NCBI GenBank assembly: GCA_024114885.1
Contig: CP099424.1
Location: 1,922,001-1,986,000 of the forward strand
Source: Septoria linicola
Lineage: Eukaryota; Ascomycota; Dothideomycetes; Mycosphaerellales; Mycosphaerellaceae
Direction: 5' to 3'
DNA: 64,000 nt
Position numbers and translations under genes: made by a program. The notes beneath the pieces were generated by a model, which was not told the origin of the DNA, did no database searches, and was given only the letters and a program-made list of their open reading frames with translations. Below, piece after piece: positions 58,300-64,000 of the stretch (its first letter is position 1; every line of letters starts with the position of its first letter).

Positions 58300-59146
58300 A
58301 TGTCAGAGCAGGCAGAGGAGATGCGTGTTGATCCCGCGCGTGCCAAAGTGCTGGTGGAAAACCTCGAACAGGTCGTGAAGCGCGTGGACGCTGTTCGAGG
58401 CACTCGACAGGTGCGGTCTGATCATAGGAGTCACCAAAGGTCGCATCAATGCTGATATAAAGCACCAGGTTCGATTGATTGCAGTATCAAAGCTGAAACC
58501 AGCTACAGATATTCTCGCGTTGCACGAATCGCAGAAGCACCATGACTTCGGCGAGAACTATTCGGACGAGTTGACAAAGAAGGCAAATCTTCTTCCTCGC
58601 TCAATACGATGGCACATGATTGGAGGTCTACAAACGAACAAGTGCAAACCGCTTGCGTCCGAAGTGCCCAATCTGTGGTGCGTAAGCAGTGTGGATACAG
58701 CGAAGAAGGCGAATGAACTGGAAAAGGGAAGGAAGTCGCTGGCTGAGAAGGAGTCATTGACAGAGAAGCTGCGAGTACTGGTGCAGGTGAACACATCAGG
58801 AGAGGAGAGCAAGAGTGGTGTGGAGCCAAAGGATGCATCTGAGCTGTGCAAGCATGTGCGCGACCAGTGTCCCAGTCTGCAGCTAGCAGGGCTCATGACT
58901 ATTGGCGCCATTGCAAGAAGCCAGGAAGCATCTTCAGCGGAGGCTCTCAACGAGGACTTTGTGACCCTGCGAGAGACCAGAGACAAGGTCGTCGGTGAGC
59001 TTGGGATCGAGAAGGAGGAGCTGAAGCTAAGCATGGGCATGAGCCAGGACTTCGAGGCTGCCATCTCAGCTGGGAGTGATGAAGTGCGTGTCGGCACGAC
59101 CATCTTTGGTGACCGGCCGGCCAAGAAGGATGCCAAAATACTTTGA
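58300..59146 (+). CDS. YggS/PROSC-type PLP homeostasis protein
   Basis: Two exons, 58300-58410 and 58469-59146, with a 58-nt intron (GTGCGG...GCTGAT...CACCAG, phase 0), giving 262 aa. The PLP-binding Lys is Lys45 in LIAVSKLKP. Later family features are HDFGENYSDEL, RWHMIGGLQTNK, LMTIGAI, and LSMGMSQDFEAAISAGSDEVRVG, the phosphate-binding end. This fold-type III, single-domain protein keeps free pyridoxal phosphate at safe levels; no enzyme activity is needed. The splice joins the N-terminal helix to RLIAVSK exactly. Confidence 0.92.
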
Positions 59147-60063
59147 GCCCACTGGATAGATGATCGTATCCTTTTACTGCATGACTAGACGTACCTGCAC
59201 TCGCACACAACGAGATACGAACAAGTGGATCTTGGCCTCAACGGACATTTCTTGCGTGCTCAACTTCTCAGACAGACTCTCGCAATGCTGGCATCAGCAT
59301 CACGAAACTACAAACTCTGTATTGATTAAGAGCGTGATGAGTTCCGGAACACACCACGGCCAGAGGCGAGCTGCTGATCACGTACAATCACTATTGTCTT
59401 CTGAGGAAGAAGCCTGATCTGCCGCCACACGATCGCTTTCAGAAACCAGCCAGTTTCAACGAGGCCTCGGTCGGTCTGCAAACAACACTTCTGCCGCAGT
59501 ACAACCCGAATCTCACCATGAGGCGGCACAGCATAACATGTTCCTGTTGGTGCCGGCCATGATGGCGGTGCCACAGTACAATCCCAGTCCCAGCACAGTG
59601 GATGAGGCAACGCCACAGCATGCACTCGCCATCCAGACTAGACAATCTGTCAACCAGCCAATAGGCTCTGACACCGCTACATGACTCTATATGTCGCATT
59701 TCAGCTGACTGCCGTTGAGCCATCGCCGTCACCGGCGCGTAGTCCCGTTGAGAAGGCTGCGCTGCTGCCGGTGCGCGATCACGTTGGCAAGGTTATGAGC
59801 CGATAGGTCATCAGAGCGATGGTGTCGCATTGTCCGTCACAGTCTGTCGGGGATCAGCTACTCGGGCCGCGTCAGTAGGACAAGCTTGACTTTCGTGCCG
59901 AACATCCCATTACTGAGCCTAGACTGTCAGCAACACGATGGACTAAGAGCAAGATGGCAACAGGTTGCTTGTTTTCAACACCTAGACTAGGAAGAGCTCT
60001 ACTGAATATCTAAGCACTGCAGGATTGGACTTGCATTGTTCTAGCATCTATTCCAACTTCTCA
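59147..60063. other. Intergenic, no supported gene
   Basis: About 900 bp between convergent genes. A few short frames (for example 59326-59732 minus) lack domains. No repeat noted. Confidence 0.5.
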
Positions 60064-61591
60064 TCATAACGTCCTGGCATATATGGCCTCATGTCCATCT
60101 TTCGTGTTGTTGCTAGTTTCAACAATCTGCCGTTCCGCCACGCTCGGGTCCGTCTCTTCGACCTCCTCTCGATACACGTCGCTCCCTCGCCTTTCCCCAG
60201 TCATCATAAAAAACACACTATCCATATGGGAAACCTGTGTCATGGCGGTCGTTCCTGTAGCGCCTGAGCCCTGTGTACCCGCAGTAACATACCTCGTTGA
60301 TTCTCCTCCGTCACGCGAATGGTTGTTTCCAATCCAGCGTCGTTTCAGCAGGACAGCCATAGGGGGTGAGTTGCAGCAGATGGTCGAGAGATGCACTTCG
60401 ATCTCGCACCACAGTCCGAACCAGCCAACGTCATAAGTAATGTTCGTGGAGTTCCGTAGCGGGAAGATGTACACCATGCGGACGATAGACGAAGCTGTTG
60501 CAATGAAGCCTGTTAGAAAAACCACTGATATCCTGTTTCTGGAAGTCAGCCGTCGTGCGGATTGCGTTATGTTGAGATTGTTCTCACCAGATTTTCCATC
60601 GCCTCGAGATGCCCCGAAGCTTGATTAGCATGCCGATGGGCAGCAGCAGGACAACAATGTCGAACAAAATGTTGCATGCAGAAATTGCAAAGACTGAAAT
60701 CTGGAAATTTATGCCCAGTAGCTTGTCGCGAGGTATGGCGGAGTCGCCTTTGTAGTAATGGTAAGGCCATAACGAAATCATACTTCCGATGGTGAAGCCG
60801 ACTACTCCCATTGCATTCAGTGCGATCGTTGTCCAGCATATCCTTCGGAAGATCGGGTTACCATCAAGGCTATTGGGCACAATGTTAGTCGTTGTCAGTG
60901 TACGTTGAGATTCATTCACTTACACTCGCAGATACAAGAGTACCATGGAGATCTTAGCACCAAATGTACCAATGAAGTAGAAGGGCTCGCTGGAATAGAG
61001 CCAAAGCAGGGTTCTTTTTCTCTGCTCCGGCGTCAAGGCCCAGCTGTCCCAAGGGGAGTCGTCTCGGCTCTTCAAGGCTAGTACGACGACCATCTGGATG
61101 GAAGCCACCCAAACGAATAAGATGACCCAGTCGTCCCACCAGAAGCCCGGCCCTCCCATTTTCGTCCATCGACTTGCGAATCGCGCGATCACAGTCAGAG
61201 TTGCCAGGACGAAGAGTACAATCGTTACCAGGTCCTGCATCAGAACTTTCTTCCGGGGCTCGATGTTGCAGGTGGCAGCCCGAAATCGTTGCCACTGCAT
61301 CAAGTCTTCCAGCAGCGGACATGTTGTTTGTACACAGGAGTCGGCTTCTCGATATATCTTGCTGGAGTAACTTCCACAATAGCAGTCATCTGCCAGCGTG
61401 CATGCATTGCTAGCTAGGACATCTTGCTGGCATGTACGAGCGCATTGGGCCAACTCATTGAGAGCAGTCTCGTTGACCTGTCGGGTTGTCGTTTCGACCT
61501 GAGCAGCACGGCCAGTACGTTGATGAGTTAAGCTGAGTCCTTGACAGCATCCCAAGAGGATCCAGAAGAGCAAGATCGCTCTCATACTCAT
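60064..61591 (-). CDS. CFEM-containing PTH11-like seven-TM receptor
   Basis: Three exons, 61591-60924, 60869-60588 and 60532-60064, with introns of 54 and 55 nt, giving 472 aa. It has a signal peptide (MSMRAILLFWILLGCC) and a CFEM domain at about residues 45-110 with all eight Cys and the conserved Asp (ADDCYC). The seven-TM fungal rhodopsin-like part follows from about 115: DLVTIVLFVLATLTVIARFASR, DDWVILFVWV, LYSSEPFYFIGTFGAKISMVLLYLR, and later helices. The C-terminal tail is acidic. The order CFEM plus 7TM is that of PTH11-type surface receptors, which sense surface or nutrient cues in pathogenic fungi. The splice sites restore phase at both joins. Confidence 0.87.
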
Positions 61592-62012
61592 ATGGCACTT
61601 AGACCATGGCACGGTACTGTGAACGCGGCCTGCGGTTACTATATTTGAGTGTGGCGAGCAATGCCATTGCATATATAGCCGCCGGTGCACACGTCAGGTG
61701 TTGACGCACTGCTGCATGTGGCTGACTGGAGAGGCAGGACAGACGGCAGTAGCGCCGGGCGAGACTCATAGGCTTCTGCGAGACCGCATGATCAAGCATG
61801 CTTTTATGCCTTTCGTAATCCATTAGTACACTAGCGTTGTGCAGCCATGAACTATAATTGGCCAGCACAGGATGTCACTGGTTGTGAGTTCTCGTATCTC
61901 GAGTCAGTGTTTACGGCCCGGACTGAAGATCTTGGGCCGAGTGATTGGTGTATTGCAGTATATCGCCATTGAGAAGTGCTGACAGCGAGCCGTCCTTACC
62001 ACACTCATGCCT
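61592..62012. other. Intergenic, no supported gene
   Basis: About 420 bp. Nothing recognised. Confidence 0.5.
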
Positions 62013-63104
62013 CTATTGCTTCATGAAATGGAAAGGTGGCCAAGTATAATCGTCGACATTGCTGTATTCGTCAACCAGAACGTTCGCAGTGCCGTGCTCA
62101 AGATCATCATCCGATTGTTCAGAGTCGTCGTCTGAGAATCTTGACATCTCCTTCGATACAGCCTTGATTTGCGCCCATGTCTGGGCAGGTGAGTCTTCAC
62201 GAATGTCTCCACCAGACAGTAGTGGCGCGGGATTCTCCTCGGCGTATGTAATTCCTGCACCACGTTTCACAATGATAAGAATTTCTTTCTCTCGCTCACC
62301 AGGTTGCATCAAAGCCTGGTCCTTCTGAGTGCCGTAGTCGACCAGCCTGTCGCGAGGTACAGGAAGCTGACAATAGATGGTGCGTTTGCCAGGCGTGAGG
62401 ACAGACCCACGAGTAGGGCTATTGCTGCGGTACACAGTCACAGATGGTGCCGTTGTCCGTCCATCGCGTTCATCAAGGAGATTCTGCCAGCTCATTGGCT
62501 GCGGTTGTCTGCTAAATAATTCTTGAGGGTGTAGTCCTTGGGGGCCGACAAATCCGAGCAATTCTGAGTTGTGCGACAGGTAACGCATTGATTTCCAACC
62601 AGAGCTCGACACGATCAACTTGCTGAGTGTCTCATAGCTGATAGACGCATGCTTCATGCCCATGACCGTGAGTCTATCCAAGTTCAGTCCGGGAAGAAGT
62701 TTGAGCACTTGAGCAGTTCGATAGTAGACATCATCGTAGCCCCACGACACCATCATCGTGTCTCCAGAGATGCGCATGTGTTTGATCTGGCTGAGAGTAG
62801 AGACACTGAGCGGAGTCAGCTTGTCCAGTAGAGCTTCGGGATTTTCGAAAATGAATAAGGCCTGGTGAAGCCACTTCTGGCCGACCTCGTCGTGGATTTG
62901 ATGGCATGTCCGGAGTAGAGACAATGATCTACCGCGATTCGCAGAGACTACGCGTCGAGTGCCTATACGGGACACTGTGCGCTCGCCAAAGCAGAAGCGA
63001 GTACTGGAGAAGACGAGGTCGTAAACTTCATCGCGTAGTTCTTGCGGCAGTTTCTGCAGGAATCTGCAGTTCTCTTGCTGCCGCGGCGCACCTACCTGAT
63101 TCAT
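62013..63104 (-). CDS. F-box/2EXR-like protein of unknown role
   Basis: Single exon, 363 aa from ATG 63104 (MNQVGAP); the frame extends further only to a GTG at 63185. The start QENCRFLQKLPQELRDEVYDLVFS matches the first helix of the fungal F-box/2EXR-type domain, followed by SLLRTCHQIHDEV, typical of that family. The middle part has no domain I can name. The C-terminal 60 residues are acidic (SDDDSEQSDDDLEHG). Such proteins are numerous in filamentous fungi and are often variable between strains. Substrate-adaptor function is possible but unproven. Confidence 0.78.
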   Translation of the reverse strand: MNQVGAPRQQENCRFLQKLPQELRDEVYDLVFSSTRFCFGERTVSRIGTRRVVSANRGRSLSLLRTCHQIHDEVGQKWLHQALFIFENPEALLDKLTPLSVSTLSQIKHMRISGDTMMVSWGYDDVYYRTAQVLKLLPGLNLDRLTVMGMKHASISYETLSKLIVSSSGWKSMRYLSHNSELLGFVGPQGLHPQELFSRQPQPMSWQNLLDERDGRTTAPSVTVYRSNSPTRGSVLTPGKRTIYCQLPVPRDRLVDYGTQKDQALMQPGEREKEILIIVKRGAGITYAEENPAPLLSGGDIREDSPAQTWAQIKAVSKEMSRFSDDDSEQSDDDLEHGTANVLVDEYSNVDDYTWPPFHFMKQ

Positions 63105-63572
63105 CGCTGTCGAGTTAGCAGGACTAATGATTCTGCGATGATTTGCCGTCGTTTGCCACCTCGATGCGATGTTATTGATGAGCACTTGGCCAAATGGTTG
63201 AGCTGATGGCAGGCACGGGACGTGGTCGCGACTGCTGCCTGAATTCTGTCTGCCTCAATCCTTGGCCGTAGAGGATCGAGACGTGACGCCTTTCGGTTTC
63301 TAGTCTTACCACATTGAGCGCCTACTGCGAGCATAATCACATATCGGAGCAATTGTTGTCCTGTTACTTTCACTGTATAGCTATTGTCCGAGGCACAAGA
63401 CCTCCGCCCGTGGTTACAATGAGTGCTATAAGAAGTCACAGTTCGATCGCTTCTGCAAGCGTGCATCTCAAAAGCAGGCCCTGGTCCTGTGGTTTAGCAA
63501 GGAGCCATTATCGACTCAAAGAGATCAGAGAAGCTGATCACGAAACTCTCCCTTCAGCGAACCATTTCCACC
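63105..63572. other. Divergent promoter region
   Basis: About 470 bp between the F-box-like gene (minus) and the carotenoid oxygenase gene (plus). No recognised element. Confidence 0.5.
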
Positions 63573-64000
63573 ATGTCTGCCACTAAGCATTACAACGATT
63601 GGCCCAATGCTGGAGCCGTTCGTCAATACTCCCCATCTGCCAAAAGCATACTGACGGGTAACAGTTCAACGCCCTAGGTGATCAGAAGCAGAAGATCAAG
63701 CTTGGAATCACAGGTTCATTTCCCGACTATGCTGCCGGAGTTCTTTACAGAACAGGTCCAGGTGGCTACAAGATCCCTCGAGCAGACTCACAGGACGGCG
63801 ACTTTGCTTGCTCTCACTGGTTTGATGGCTTCGTGACGACACACCGCTTTGAGTTGCAGCATGGTAAGGATGGCCAGTGCTCTGAAATATGGTATTCTTC
63901 GTGTAGTCAGGTCGACGAGGCTATCGAAGTTGCGCGCAAGACTGGTAGACTGGAAGGCATCACGTTCGCACAGAAGCGCGACCCATGTGATACGCTGTAC
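63573..64000 (+). CDS. Carotenoid cleavage oxygenase, 5' part (truncated by window)
   Basis: Exon 1 is 63573-63617 and exon 2 runs from 63665 past the window end, with a 47-nt intron (GTTCGT...CTGAC...AACAG, phase 0). The visible 127 residues start MSATKHYNDWPNAGAFNA, and the YNDWPN start followed by SFPDYAAGVLYRTGPGGY and HWFDGFVTTHRFEL matches the N-terminus of fungal carotenoid oxygenases of the torulene or resveratrol-type dioxygenase group. The four iron-binding His residues are further downstream, so only the first part of the propeller is seen. Whether neighbouring carotenoid genes follow cannot be seen here. Confidence 0.85.

Noticed and set aside
1..64000. CRISPR arrays, bacterial operons, riboswitches, tRNA genes
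   Set aside because: None was seen; regular short repeats with spacers are absent, and the AT-rich repeats are explained by the RIPed retroelements.
63573..64000. Carotenoid biosynthesis cluster
   Set aside because: Only the oxygenase start is visible; neighbouring genes on the left are unrelated, so no cluster can be claimed.

Overview
The window looks like nuclear DNA of a filamentous ascomycete (Pezizomycotina). A Dothideomycete is my best guess from the protein flavour, but that is inference. The supporting signs are short spliceosomal introns (about 45-75 nt) with GT...CTRAY...AG signals, CFEM and PTH11-type membrane proteins, a small six-cysteine secreted protein, and a block of transposon DNA mutated in the manner of repeat-induced point mutation (RIP). 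There is no CRISPR array, operon or bacterial signal, and I found no convincing tRNA or rRNA.

Region 1 (1 to about 17,090) is an AT-rich, gene-dead RIP block in which CpA and TpG dinucleotides are almost gone and TAG/TAA stops are everywhere. It holds a nest of one Ty1/copia family: fragment A (1763-3220), element B (3221-15820) inserted in A, and element C (7863-14159) inserted in B with a 5-bp target duplication AGGAG. All four LTRs are 277 bp, and shared LTR variants pair them as B/B and C/C. The nest lies between two older, more heavily mutated sequences. Each carries a 'ghost' reading frame broken only by TAG/TAA (plus strand 1-1324; minus strand about 16720-15900).

Region 2 (about 17,090 to 64,000) is ordinary gene-bearing DNA with about 24 protein genes on both strands. 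In order they are: a Utp17/Nan1-like WD40 ribosome-biogenesis protein; a secreted S9 dipeptidyl peptidase (DPP V type); a four-TM protein; a small six-Cys secreted protein; a possible small hypothetical protein; a GPI-anchored CFEM protein; two neighbouring BTB/POZ proteins; a TB2/DP1/HVA22 (Yop1/REEP-like) ER protein; a TANGO2/NRDE protein; an MFS sugar transporter; an uncharacterised two-exon protein; an SDR; a ubiquitin C-terminal hydrolase; an HSL-type alpha/beta hydrolase; a small acidic CHZ-like protein; a PARP-type zinc-finger protein; a large mitochondrial-like protein; a GNAT acetyltransferase; an RCC1/Prp20 RanGEF; a GH78-like glycosidase; a YggS/PROSC-type PLP protein; a CFEM-7TM PTH11-like receptor; an F-box/2EXR-like protein; and the 5' part of a carotenoid oxygenase cut by the window end.

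Most of these are housekeeping or surface and secreted functions without an obvious shared pathway, and I see no biosynthetic cluster. Several neighbours are tightly convergent; the 459-aa unknown protein and the SDR have stop codons only 3 nt apart. Many gene models below were assembled by hand from exons, using splice signals, reading phase and protein continuity. Splice sites are therefore predictions.
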